Shown here piece after piece: positions 44,606 through 53,268 of a stretch of DNA of 64,000 nt. Each line of letters begins with the position of its first letter. The stretch's first letter is position 1. The stretch is taken from contig JAFUNK010000013.1 of NCBI GenBank assembly GCA_017482205.1, positions 186,001 to 250,000 of the forward strand, read 5' to 3'. The DNA comes from Lachnospiraceae bacterium. Lineage in GTDB: Bacteria > Bacillota > Clostridia > Lachnospirales > Lachnospiraceae. Under the pieces are notes generated by a model. The model was not told where the DNA came from. It saw only the letters and a program-made list of their open reading frames with translations, and did no database searches. The translations under genes were made by a program, and so were the position numbers.

Positions 44606-44821
44606 AAAAATACCTCCTATGAATTGATTTATTATTTCATTACCTGTTTCCAATTTCTTTGCTTTACAATGCAAGTCCTGTTATGCTCACTTTATCAGAC
44701 CTGTTCCCAAAACAATATCACACTTTTGATTTTTATATCACGTTTTTGTCGTGTTTTTTATCAATATGTGGTATAATGTTGTCAGACATTATACTGCACC
44801 GAACGGTGTGCATCCCGAAGT

Positions 44822-45034
44822 GCTATGGGGTGTTGCAAAATAGGCTGTTTTCCGAATCGTTTGTAAAAAGTTTTCTGACGCCAGACCTTTGGCGGACGTC
44901 GGCACTTGTATTCTCCGAGCAATTTTGCGAAGGAGAATGCGTAGTACCGTTACGTTCGGCACGAGCGAAAGCGTGTCTGCAAAGAAACTTTTTGCAAACG
45001 ATTCGGAAACTTCTATTTTGCAACTGCCCATAGC
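44822..45034. repeat. 213-bp imperfect palindrome upstream of the AraC gene
   Basis: The outer arms GCTATGGG / CCCATAGC enclose TTGCAAAATAG / CTATTTTGCAA, then TTTCCGAATCGTTTG / CAAACGATTCGGAAA and AAAAGTTT / AAACTTTTT. The interior (about 44875-44980) contains further hairpins: CGCCA/TGGCG, ATTCTCC/GGAGAAT and a CACG...CGTG-type stem. The overall plan is a stem of about 50 bp with several side hairpins. The element sits in the 454-bp gap between GH5 and AraC, ending 26 bp before the AraC start. It could be a MITE-like insertion or a structured 5' leader. Minus- and plus-strand frames inside it are palindrome shadows. Confidence 0.88.
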
Positions 45035-45059
45035 AATCAACAAATAAAGGAGATATCCA

Positions 45060-45821
45060 ATGCCTGAATCCGGAAAAGAACTGACCTATAAAGCCTTTAT
45101 GAACAGGGAATATGCCTTTAAGCATTCTCCCTTTGAAAAAGAATTTGCTTTTTATGATTATATAAAAAAAGGGGATGTGGAAAATGTAAAACAGCTTATG
45201 ACTCCCTTAGGCGGTGCCGGCACCGGCACATTATCCGAAAATCCTCTGCAGAATCTTAAATATCACTTTGTAGTTACCATTGCACTTATAACCCGTTTTT
45301 GTGTAGAAGGCGGAATGGAAATGGAAGTTGCCTACACCTTAAGTGACCTCTATATTTTTAAAGCAGATAAATGCTCTAAGGAATCTGAGATACATAACCT
45401 GCACCGTGAAGCCGTTTTGGATTTTACAGAACAAATGGCTAAATTAGCCAAGGCAACGATTTTTTCCAAACCGGTTATTATGGCAATGGATTATATTTAT
45501 GATAATCTGCACTCCAAAATCTCCGTCGATACCATTGCTGAATATACCGCCCTTAGTACCTCTTATCTGTCCAGACTGTTTCATAAGGAGGTAGGGGTGA
45601 CAATAACTGCTTATATTGCCATGAAGCGTATTGAAACTGCACAAAACATGTTAAAATACTCCGATTATTCCCCGCTGGATATCGGCAATTATCTTTCCTT
45701 TACCACACACAGCCATTTTATCAGCACCTTTAAAAAGTATACCGGTATGACTCCCGGCGATTTTAGAAAGAAATACTACCGCTCAAACTGGAACACTTCT
45801 GAAAAAAATATGACAAAATGA
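45060..45821 (+). CDS. AraC-family transcriptional regulator
   Basis: A 253-residue regulator. The C-terminal 100 residues contain the two HTH motifs of the AraC/XylS type: ISVDTIAEYTALSTSYLSRLFHKEVGVT, then SPLDIGNYLSFTTHSHFISTFKKYTGMTPGDFRK. The N-terminal domain (about 1-150) is a helical ligand or oligomerisation domain without a clear cupin pattern (LQNLKYHFVVTIALITRFCVEGG), as in several clostridial sugar regulators. AAAGGAGATATCCA precedes the start. It lies between GH5 and GH16 genes and probably controls both. The large palindrome upstream may be part of that control. Confidence 0.9.
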   Translation: MPESGKELTYKAFMNREYAFKHSPFEKEFAFYDYIKKGDVENVKQLMTPLGGAGTGTLSENPLQNLKYHFVVTIALITRFCVEGGMEMEVAYTLSDLYIFKADKCSKESEIHNLHREAVLDFTEQMAKLAKATIFSKPVIMAMDYIYDNLHSKISVDTIAEYTALSTSYLSRLFHKEVGVTITAYIAMKRIETAQNMLKYSDYSPLDIGNYLSFTTHSHFISTFKKYTGMTPGDFRKKYYRSNWNTSEKNMTK

Positions 45822-45901
45822 CGATAGAAACAACAAGAATGTGATATATCTGGCATTGATAAAGTGTTATATTCAAAGCAACATATATGGGAGGTTTTAT
45901 T

Positions 45902-46744
45902 ATGAAAAAAAGATATATTGTACTTTCTGCTCTGCTCAGCACTTTTTTGCTCTGCTCCTGTGAAAAGCCTACAACCGGAAATGGTGCGAATACTAACAGT
46001 TCCAATATTGCAATTGAAAATACCGATACTGGTATTGACAGTGCAACAGAGCATGCTGACACCACTACCGAAGCTACTTCTATTGAAACCAATAATGGTA
46101 TTTATGTAGATTTTAAGGACGGGGATTCCCCTCTATTTGAAGTTGCTAACGGCTGGAGCAACGGCAATATGTTCAACTGCACATGGCGCATACAAAACTG
46201 CACCTTTACGGATGAAAAGATGCAACTTATCATTGATTGGGACACCGCAGGTGCTTCCATTCCCTATTCCGGCGCTGAATACCGTTCCACAGACAATTAT
46301 GGTTACGGACGATATGAGGTATCCATGAAACCAATTCAAAATGATGGCGTCATTTCCTCTTTCTTTACCTATACCGGTCCCACAGATAACAATCCATGGG
46401 ATGAAATTGATATTGAATTTCTCGGTAAGGACACTACAAAAGTCCAGTTTAACTATTTTACAAATGGGGAAGGCAACCACGAATATATCCATGATTTGGG
46501 CTTTGATGCTTCAGAAAACTTCCACACCTATGCTTTTGAATGGCACAAGGACAAAATCGTATGGTTTGTTGACGACGTAGAGGTTTATTCTGCAACTGAA
46601 AATATCCCTGCCACTGAGGGTAAAATTATGATGAACGTATGGCCCGGCACAGGGGTTGATGCATGGTTAAATCCCTTTGATGACAGTGATTTACCCCTGA
46701 TTGCCGAGTATGAATGGATTTCTTTCACATCTTTTGAAGAGTAA
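45902..46744 (+). CDS. GH16 beta-glucanase lipoprotein
   Basis: A 280-residue extracellular lipoprotein. Signal sequence MKKRYIVLSALLSTFLLCSC gives a lipobox Cys at residue 20. A Ser/Thr/Asn/Glu-rich linker runs to about residue 65. The GH16 jelly-roll domain follows, with the catalytic triad in WDEIDIEFLG (E168, D170, E172). FHTYAFEWHKDKIVWFVDDVEV and MMNVWPGTGVDAWL are typical of lichenase-type (beta-1,3-1,4-glucan) enzymes. ATG 45902 follows GGGAGGTTTTAT. It lies 80 bp after the AraC gene. Substrate precision beyond beta-glucan is not readable. Confidence 0.93.
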   Translation: MKKRYIVLSALLSTFLLCSCEKPTTGNGANTNSSNIAIENTDTGIDSATEHADTTTEATSIETNNGIYVDFKDGDSPLFEVANGWSNGNMFNCTWRIQNCTFTDEKMQLIIDWDTAGASIPYSGAEYRSTDNYGYGRYEVSMKPIQNDGVISSFFTYTGPTDNNPWDEIDIEFLGKDTTKVQFNYFTNGEGNHEYIHDLGFDASENFHTYAFEWHKDKIVWFVDDVEVYSATENIPATEGKIMMNVWPGTGVDAWLNPFDDSDLPLIAEYEWISFTSFEE

Positions 46745-46811
46745 TTTATATACTCCTTTTCTTTTGTTTTAGGGATTTGTTTGCCATTAGAGCGAAGTCA
46801 ACTGCATATTT

Positions 46812-47042
46812 GGGCATAGACAACATATTTTTTCATGATAATGCCCAAAACCAAGGAATTTTTACAGTTATTTTGGTAGTTTTGGGCATAGGAAGGAAAA
46901 AAGTAGGTGCCTATGCCCACAGTTTGTCTTTTTTGTGGGCATTAGGCCGGTAAATCTATTCTGTAATGCCCAAAAAGGACTTTTTTTAAGGATAAAATAC
47001 AATTTCTTGGGCATTGGAACAGAAAAAAAGCCATTTATGCCC
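46812..47042. repeat. Four-unit inverted-repeat array, GGGCAT type (element D)
   Basis: Units with GGGCAT...ATGCCC arms are at 46812-46846, 46884-46918, 46937-46971 and 47009-47042. Lengths are 34-35 bp and start-to-start distances are 72, 53 and 72 bp, almost identical to element C. Shared internal words include ACAACATATTTT in unit 1, GGTAAAT in unit 3 and CAGAAAAAAA in unit 4. The array lies between convergent genes (GH16 and the cysteine hydrolase). The remainder of the gap up to 47159 has short GC hairpins (GAATGTG/CACATTC, GTCGC/GCGAC) that may terminate the hydrolase transcript. Confidence 0.92.
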
Positions 47043-47159
47043 ACTTTGAACAAAGAATGTGCTTTACACATTCTCGCGCCTGTAGCGAGTCGCTTTGCGA
47101 CACTTTTCCTTTTTGCCGCAGTTTACTAAGGCACATCCGCTTAATTCTTTTTTTATCTC

Positions 47160-47690
47160 TTACACGATCTCTATCTGGCACATCTCCATTGCCCGTAGTG
47201 CATTCTCATGGCTCTCAGGGGTCACACCTGCACAAATGCTGCTATCCACTACAATGGGGATTTCCGGCAGATATGCCTTTAATAACAGTACATTGGAAAT
47301 CACACAGATATCCGTACACAAACCGCATACTACAATGGAACTGATGCCGCCAAATGCCACAATATTATCGCTGATGTATTCCGCCAGTCCTTTGGAGCCA
47401 AAGGTAATTTTATCAAACACCGGTGCATTCAACTCTTTTTGTAATGCAGCAATATCTGCCTGTAACTCCCACCCTTTTGTGCCTTTAATACAATGCTCTA
47501 CCGGGAGTTTTTTTCCTTCTGCGGTCTGTAAATAATTTTCTGTATGCGTATCTCTGGTAAATAAAACAGTACCGTCAAAGGTTTTGATTCTCTCTACTAC
47601 GCCGGGCACAATTGCCTGTGCCTCTTCAGTTCCCAGACTGCCATCAATAAAATCGTTCTGCATATCCACAACTACAAGTAAACGCTGCAT
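47160..47690 (-). CDS. Isochorismatase-like cysteine hydrolase (possible nicotinamidase)
   Basis: A 176-residue alpha/beta hydrolase of the isochorismatase/nicotinamidase superfamily. The catalytic triad is visible: Asp in VVVDMQNDFIDGSLG (about residue 9), a Lys in the KITFGSKG region, and Cys in VVCGLCTDICV (about residue 134) after the conserved GI.S..V. GTVLFTRDTHTENYL is the metal and substrate side in nicotinamidases, which favours PncA-like activity in NAD salvage, but substrate assignment is inference. ATG 47690 follows GGAGGAAGAAT. Confidence 0.85.
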   Translation of the reverse strand: MQRLLVVVDMQNDFIDGSLGTEEAQAIVPGVVERIKTFDGTVLFTRDTHTENYLQTAEGKKLPVEHCIKGTKGWELQADIAALQKELNAPVFDKITFGSKGLAEYISDNIVAFGGISSIVVCGLCTDICVISNVLLLKAYLPEIPIVVDSSICAGVTPESHENALRAMEMCQIEIV

Positions 47691-47767
47691 ATTCTTCCTC
47701 CAATCAATATTGCGGCACCGCCTTACTGACAGATGCCGCAAATATATATTCTTTCCAAACTGTTCTG

Positions 47768-48559
47768 CTACATAATAATGTGCTTAGGGCACTTTTCAGC
47801 ACAAATACCACAACCGGTGCATTTTTCCTGGTCGATAATTGCATGGAAATCCTCTACCTTGATTGCATCTTGAGGACAATTCTTTACACAAATACCGCAA
47901 CCGATACAACCGGTGGTACATGCCTTTATAGTCACAGGTCCCTTATCCTTGGAGCTGCATGCCACAATATGCTTTGCATCATAGGGTTCTAAAGAAATCA
48001 GGTTCTTAGGGCATACTGCAATACATTTACCGCATGCCTTACACTTTTCTTTGTCCACTACTGCAATGCCATTCTCAATATGAATGGCATCAAAAGGGCA
48101 AACCTTTGCGCAGGTACCAAAGCCTAAACAACCGTAATTGCAGGATTTCGGTCCGCCATTGGGTACAAAGCTTAACATACGGCAGTCTTCAATACCGGTA
48201 TAGTCATAATCGGCATGCGTCTTGTCACAATCACCCTTGCAGTGCACGTAAGCTGTCATTCTGACACTTTCCTTACTTTCTACGCCCATAATCGCAGCAA
48301 TTTTTTTACCCACCGGGTCTCCGCCTACGGGGCAGGCATTTACTTCCGCCTCACCTTTAGCTATTGCCGCTGCCAAACCTGCACAACCGGGAAAACCACA
48401 GCCGCCGCAGTTGTTACCGGGCAGGGCCGCTAGTACTGCTTCTTCCTTTTCATCTACCTTTACTTTAAAAACGATGGCCGCTATTCCTAAAAACAGACCT
48501 ACAAAAATACCGACGCCGCCTATCAGGGCTGCCGCACTTAAAATTTCCATAGTATTCAT
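47768..48559 (-). CDS. rnfB: Rnf complex subunit B (polyferredoxin)
   Basis: A 263-residue membrane-anchored iron-sulfur subunit. One N-terminal helix (about 5-30) is followed by the Cys motif NNCGGCGFPGCAGLA (about 48-62) and a further C at about 75 for the first cluster. Four ferredoxin-type motifs then occur: CLGFGTCAKVCP, CKACGKCIAVCP, CIGCGICVKNCP and CTGCGICAEKCP. It is thought to be the entry point for electrons from reduced ferredoxin. It is the last gene of rnfCDGEAB, 12 bp after rnfA. Confidence 0.96.
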   Translation of the reverse strand: MNTMEILSAAALIGGVGIFVGLFLGIAAIVFKVKVDEKEEAVLAALPGNNCGGCGFPGCAGLAAAIAKGEAEVNACPVGGDPVGKKIAAIMGVESKESVRMTAYVHCKGDCDKTHADYDYTGIEDCRMLSFVPNGGPKSCNYGCLGFGTCAKVCPFDAIHIENGIAVVDKEKCKACGKCIAVCPKNLISLEPYDAKHIVACSSKDKGPVTIKACTTGCIGCGICVKNCPQDAIKVEDFHAIIDQEKCTGCGICAEKCPKHIIM

Positions 48560-48571
48560 ACGACACCCTCC

Positions 48572-49156
48572 TTATAAAAGTCCTGAAAATCCGCAAAAAG
48601 CAATTGCCATCAGCCCTGCTGTCAGCAGTACATGGGGCATTCCTTTAAAGGATTCCGGCACATCATTGTAAGCCATTTTTTCTCTGAGTCCTGCTAAAAT
48701 TACAATAGAAATGGTAAAGCCCAGCGCAGTTGCAAAACCGTTTACCGTACCCGCTAAAATACCATATTCCTTCTGCACGTTAGTCAGAGCTACACCTAAA
48801 ACCGCACAGTTGGTGGTAATCAGGGGCAGATACACGCCCAACGCCTGATACAGGGACTTCATAAATTTCTTTAAAAACATTTCCACAAACTGAACCAGTG
48901 CCGCAATTACCAGAATAAATACAATTGTCTGCAAATATTCCAGTCCGAAACGCACCAGTACAAATTCATAAATCACTCCCGCAAGGGCACTGGATAAGGT
49001 AATAACGAAAATAATTGCACTGCCCATGCCCATAGCGGTATTTGTCTTTTTCGATACGCCCAAAAAAGGACACAAGCCCAAAAACTGACTCAAAACTACA
49101 TTACTTACCAAGGACGAACCAATCAGTATAATCAATAATTCTTTTACCGTTTCCAT
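48572..49156 (-). CDS. rnfA: Rnf complex subunit A
   Basis: A 194-residue integral membrane subunit with six helices. It starts ELLIILIGSSLVSNVVLSQFLGLCPFLGVSKKTNTAMGMG and contains LPLITTNCAVLGVAL; the conserved cysteines in these two segments hold the membrane-embedded iron-sulfur cluster together with RnfE. Its start overlaps the rnfE stop by one base. Confidence 0.96.
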   Translation of the reverse strand: METVKELLIILIGSSLVSNVVLSQFLGLCPFLGVSKKTNTAMGMGSAIIFVITLSSALAGVIYEFVLVRFGLEYLQTIVFILVIAALVQFVEMFLKKFMKSLYQALGVYLPLITTNCAVLGVALTNVQKEYGILAGTVNGFATALGFTISIVILAGLREKMAYNDVPESFKGMPHVLLTAGLMAIAFCGFSGLL

Positions 49157-50205
49157 TATTCATCCTCCTCATCTAAGTCTATAATTTCTGTACTTTCTTC
49201 TATTACCGGCTTCTTTTTGTTCTTCTTGTCTGCTTTAGACTTCTTCTTTTCTTTTGCAGGTTTATCAGCCTTTTTACTGCTCTCTTCCTTTACAGGCTCT
49301 TCCGCTTTTTCACTCTCTTCATCTGCCTTTACTTCCGACTTTTCAGATTCTTCCGGCTTTTCTGCTGAGAGTTCTTTTTCTTCTGCCTGTATTTCCTCCG
49401 CCTGCAATTCTTCTGTGGTATCAGCTTCTTGGGCTGCTTTATCAGATGCTTCTGCCTTAGTATCCTCTTTGGAAGGCTCTGCCTCTGCCTTGGTAGCTTC
49501 CTCTTTTACTTCCTCTTTGCGGTCTGCGCAGGCACCTTCTCCACAGTGCATACAGTCTCCGCCACAGCCTGAACCGATTTTACTCATGTCCTTACCGCGC
49601 TTTTCACCACGTATCTTGATGAAGTTCTGAATGGCTGTCAATACTGCCAATACAAAGAATGCTCCCGGTGCCAGTACAAAAATACCGATAGGGGTAAAGC
49701 TGTCAGGCATTACCTGCATATCAAAGATTTTACCGGTTCCCAAAAGTTCTCTTACTGCACCGATGCAGGTCAGTGCCATGGAGAAACCAAGTCCCATGCC
49801 GATACCGTCAAACAAAGAAGATATGGGGCCATGGAAATATGCATATGCTTCTGCACGACCTAAAATAATACAGTTTACAACAATCAGAGGAATATATACG
49901 CCCAATGCCTCATTTAAGGACGGCAGATACGCCTCTAACAAAAGCTGCACAATGGTTACAAAGGATGCAATAATCACGATAAAGGCAGGAATACGCACCT
50001 TATCGGGAATAATCTTCCTAAGTAAAGATATAATCATATTGCTTAACGCCAGTACTACTGCCGTGGTAAGTCCCATGCCCAGACCATTGATTGCCGAGGT
50101 GGTAACCGCCAGTGTAGGACACATACCCAGCATCAGAACGAAGGTAGGATTTTCTTTTAAAAGACCATTATACAGTCTTTCAACTGCACTGTTCTCTTTC
50201 ATCAT
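49156..50205 (-). CDS. rnfE: Rnf complex subunit E with long acidic C-terminal tail
   Basis: The first about 200 residues are a normal six-helix RnfE, with cysteines in LMLGMCPTLAVTT and LIVVNCIILGRAEAYA pairing with RnfA. Most RnfE proteins end near here. This one continues for about 150 residues: a four-Cys segment GSGCGGDCMHCGEGACAD (C214, C218, C221, C226) and then a Glu/Lys/Ala/Ser-rich tail ending KKKPVIEESTEIIDLDEEDE. The Cys pattern could bind a metal or cluster. The tail is low complexity and cytoplasmic or external according to topology, which I cannot fix. The start overlaps the rnfG stop (ATGA). Confidence 0.94.
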   Translation of the reverse strand: MMKENSAVERLYNGLLKENPTFVLMLGMCPTLAVTTSAINGLGMGLTTAVVLALSNMIISLLRKIIPDKVRIPAFIVIIASFVTIVQLLLEAYLPSLNEALGVYIPLIVVNCIILGRAEAYAYFHGPISSLFDGIGMGLGFSMALTCIGAVRELLGTGKIFDMQVMPDSFTPIGIFVLAPGAFFVLAVLTAIQNFIKIRGEKRGKDMSKIGSGCGGDCMHCGEGACADRKEEVKEEATKAEAEPSKEDTKAEASDKAAQEADTTEELQAEEIQAEEKELSAEKPEESEKSEVKADEESEKAEEPVKEESSKKADKPAKEKKKSKADKKNKKKPVIEESTEIIDLDEEDE

Positions 50206-50879
50206 TGGTTACCTCCTTCTTTAAATGCTGTTTGAAAATAGAATAAACCCGTATTTACCGCATTGGTAACTGCCTCTGTGGTAATTGTTGCGCCACTGAT
50301 GGCATCAATCTCATTCTCAGCGGTCGCACCGGTTTTGGTATATGTAAAGGAATCTGCCAGTTTGCCGGCAAACTGAGGCACCAGTACCGCCTCTGCCTGC
50401 ATACCAAGACCAGGGGTTTCTGCGATTTCCAGTATGGAGATACCATTTACGGTGCCGTCCATCTTAACCCCCATCATCAGTACAATATCTCCGCCGTAAC
50501 CGTCATGCGTTGTTACATTGATAACATAACCTAATATATCACCCTGTGCGGAAAGCGCCTGATAAACCGTTCCCAGTTGTGTACCATGTTCGTCAGCATA
50601 TGCCAATACTTCCTCAGGATATGCCTGCACTCCTATATCGGATGCAGCAGGGTCCAAGATAAAATCTTCCGGTAATTTTATAAGCATTTCTTCAAAAGAA
50701 TCTGCTTCGGCAAATACTGCCGCACAAGCCTTCTGGATTTTTAATTCCTGCTGATACGCAATAGGCTCTTTGGTCAATTCATTCACAAAGCCCAGTGCCA
50801 AACCGGCAATTAAAGTAATGGCAAATAAAATACCTGCATTTTTAAGCATTTCGCCTAAATCGCTCTTCTTATTTTTCAT
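50202..50879 (-). CDS. rnfG: Rnf complex subunit G (FMN-binding)
   Basis: A 225-residue subunit with one N-terminal membrane helix (about 12-32) and an extracytoplasmic FMN-binding domain. The covalent flavin attachment motif is SGATITTEAV near residue 195, with Thr as the attachment residue. HDGYGGDIVLMMGVKMDG and EIAETPGLGMQAE are family blocks. ATG 50879 follows AGGAGGTCGTAAGC and lies inside the end of rnfD, an 11-nt overlap. Confidence 0.95.
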   Translation of the reverse strand: MKNKKSDLGEMLKNAGILFAITLIAGLALGFVNELTKEPIAYQQELKIQKACAAVFAEADSFEEMLIKLPEDFILDPAASDIGVQAYPEEVLAYADEHGTQLGTVYQALSAQGDILGYVINVTTHDGYGGDIVLMMGVKMDGTVNGISILEIAETPGLGMQAEAVLVPQFAGKLADSFTYTKTGATAENEIDAISGATITTEAVTNAVNTGLFYFQTAFKEGGNQ

Positions 50880-51804
50880 GCTTACGACCTCCTTTTCCAA
50901 AGGCTGTCGGTACCGTTATCTTCTCAATCAACGGTACTAAAAGGTTTCCTAAAATAATCGCATAGGAAACACCTTCCGAACTTGCACCGAACACTCTGAA
51001 AATACCGGTCAGAATACCCAGTACAATACCATAAATATACTGTCCTTTCACAGTGATGGGACGTGTGACATAGTCAGTTGCCATAAAGAATGCCCCCAAC
51101 ATCAGACCGCCACCTGCCATCTGTGCAGAAATATATGCCATGTCAAATCCATGACCGCCAAACAATCCTATAAATACTACAAAGGTAACTATGTAACTAC
51201 CGGGAATACGCAAATCAATAATACCCAGCAAAATAAGTAAGCATGCACCGATTACAATGGCTATCACACTGGTTTCACCAATGGTGCCCGGAATTGTACC
51301 GATAACCATGTCTAAAATATTGACTTCTTCTCCTGCCTTTAATGCTGCCAAGGGAGTCGCTCCCGTATACGCATCCGTAACAAAGTCCGTCATCTGCTTG
51401 GGAAAGGAAATCAATAAAAAGCATCTTGCTGCCAGTGCCGGGTTCATAAAATTCTGTCCCAGTCCGCCAAAAAGACATTTCACTACTAAAATCGCAAATA
51501 CACCACCCAGTGCTGCCATCCACAAGGGAATACTTACCGGAAGGTTCATTGCCAAAAGCAAACCTGTAACAACCGCAGATAAATCTCCTATTGTCTGTTT
51601 CTTTTTGTAGAGCCCAAACAGAAACTCTGTAAGCACAGTGGATACAACCGTTACCAGTATAACCCATAATGCCCTGGGGCCAAAATTATAAATACCGAAT
51701 CCCGCAGCCGGTAACAAAGCCAGCACAACTGCAAACATAATACCTACCGTATTGACTTTTGACCTGACATGGGGATTGGATGATACTTTCAGTAAACCGC
51801 CCAT
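50869..51804 (-). CDS. rnfD: Rnf complex subunit D
   Basis: A 311-residue integral membrane subunit with about nine or ten helices. The covalent FMN motif is in DAYTGATPLAALK (about 133-145). The N-terminal VSSNPHVRSKVNTVGIMF and GGLGQNFMNPALAARCFL are typical. It participates in electron transfer to, and ion translocation at, the membrane. GGAGGAACAGCAAAG precedes the start. Confidence 0.95.
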   Translation of the reverse strand: MGGLLKVSSNPHVRSKVNTVGIMFAVVLALLPAAGFGIYNFGPRALWVILVTVVSTVLTEFLFGLYKKKQTIGDLSAVVTGLLLAMNLPVSIPLWMAALGGVFAILVVKCLFGGLGQNFMNPALAARCFLLISFPKQMTDFVTDAYTGATPLAALKAGEEVNILDMVIGTIPGTIGETSVIAIVIGACLLILLGIIDLRIPGSYIVTFVVFIGLFGGHGFDMAYISAQMAGGGLMLGAFFMATDYVTRPITVKGQYIYGIVLGILTGIFRVFGASSEGVSYAIILGNLLVPLIEKITVPTAFGKGGRKHEK

Positions 51805-51818
51805 CTTTGCTGTTCCTC

Positions 51819-53135
51819 CTATTTTTTCTTCTTTGCAAGCTGCATCTTACGCATGGACTTAATGGTCTGGGTCAGCGGACGCTTTGCCGGACATACATAA
51901 CTGCAGCAACCGCATTCGCAACATTCCATACCGTTTAATTTCAAGAAAGTCTCTTCGTCATCATGAATTGCCGCCACCATCAACTTGTTAGGCAATACTC
52001 TGCCGGGACATACCTCTACGCAACGTCCGCATTTAATGCATGCCGTAGGTTCCATGGAGGACACATCATCCTTAGTGAGACACAACAAAGCAGAAGCCGT
52101 CTTGGTGGTGGGCACGTCCAAATCAAAAATACCAAAACCCATCATAGGTCCGCCGGAAATGATTTTTGCAGGTTCTGTCTTAAATCCACCTGCCTCTTCT
52201 ATCAGTTCATGGTAATTTGTACCGATACGCACCTTAAAGTTTCTGGGATCCGCTATCGCATCACCTGTTACCGTAACAATACGTTCCATCAGAGGCTTAC
52301 CTTCGTAAATAGCATGGTAAATTGCCACTACCGTATCCACATTGTTTACTACACAGCCTGCATCTGCCGGCAACATGGAGGAATTTATCATTCTGCCCGT
52401 AGTCGCATAGATAAGCTGACGCTCAGCCCCTTGCGGATACTTGGTTTTCAATGCTTTTACAGTAATACGGTTATCATCCTTTGTCAGATTTTTTAGGATT
52501 TCCACACAATCCTTTTTATTGTCCTCCACGCCTAAAATACCATGTGCATTGGGAAACAGTGACAAGGATACCTTTAAGCCTTCTACCAGCTTTTCCGGTT
52601 CTTCCATCATTCTCCGGTAGTCAGAAGTCAGATAAGGCTCACACTCCGCACAGTTTACAATTACATAGTCTATTTTCTCAGGCTCCTTGGGGGAAAGCTT
52701 AATAAAGGTCGGGAAACCTGCACCACCCATACCTACAATACCAGCTTCTTTGATACGCTCAATAATTTCTTCCCTTGTATTTTCTGTGGGGTCAAGCGGT
52801 TCCCAATATTCTACCTCTTCATACAGACCGTCATTTTCCACAACAATACTCATCACATTGTCACCTGTTACTACACGTCTCGGTTCAATGGCTTTTACCG
52901 TACCAGAAACAGTTGCGTACACAGGTGCACTGACAAACGCTGAGGCTTCCGCAATTTTTTGCCCGGTTAATACCCTGTCACCTTTTTTTACAATAGGCGT
53001 AGCCGGTGCACCGATATGTTGCGAAAGCGGATATACCAAATCTCCTTTAGGAAGCACTTCCCTAATCGGTTTGTCCTTGGTCAGATTTTTACCGTCATAA
53101 GGGTGGATACCACCCGAAAATGTCAGTGTTGCCAT
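51819..53135 (-). CDS. rnfC: Rnf complex subunit C (NADH-binding side)
   Basis: A 438-residue peripheral subunit, first gene of the operon. Blocks: FSGGIHPYDGKNLTKDKPIREV at the N terminus, the flavin/NADH region GIVGMGGAGFPTFIKLSPKEPEKIDYVIVNCAECEPYLTSDYR, and two 4Fe-4S motifs near the C terminus (CIKCGRCVEVCPGRVLP and CCECGCCSYVCPAKRP). It passes electrons to NAD+ while the complex pumps Na+ or H+. The ion specificity cannot be read here. ATG 53135 follows GGAGGTAACTGAA; the longer frame starts 11 codons earlier. Confidence 0.96.
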   Translation of the reverse strand: MATLTFSGGIHPYDGKNLTKDKPIREVLPKGDLVYPLSQHIGAPATPIVKKGDRVLTGQKIAEASAFVSAPVYATVSGTVKAIEPRRVVTGDNVMSIVVENDGLYEEVEYWEPLDPTENTREEIIERIKEAGIVGMGGAGFPTFIKLSPKEPEKIDYVIVNCAECEPYLTSDYRRMMEEPEKLVEGLKVSLSLFPNAHGILGVEDNKKDCVEILKNLTKDDNRITVKALKTKYPQGAERQLIYATTGRMINSSMLPADAGCVVNNVDTVVAIYHAIYEGKPLMERIVTVTGDAIADPRNFKVRIGTNYHELIEEAGGFKTEPAKIISGGPMMGFGIFDLDVPTTKTASALLCLTKDDVSSMEPTACIKCGRCVEVCPGRVLPNKLMVAAIHDDEETFLKLNGMECCECGCCSYVCPAKRPLTQTIKSMRKMQLAKKKK

Positions 53136-53268
53136 TTCAGTTACCTCCCACTTTTTCTTCTGACACATCTCTACTTCTTAATATACTATTTTTTTCAACA
53201 AAATACTACTGAATTCTAAAAAAATATGCTATGATATAAAAAGAGATTTTATTACTTTTCAGAAAGGC

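Noticed and set aside
44789..45125. Several overlapping frames of 84-124 codons on both strands
   Set aside because: They lie across the large palindrome, are partly mirror images of each other and lack ribosome binding sites or domain features.
49217..49630. 137-codon Ser/Phe/Ala-rich plus-strand frame
   Set aside because: It is the reverse complement of the Glu/Lys/Ala-rich tail of rnfE; its composition is a mirror effect.
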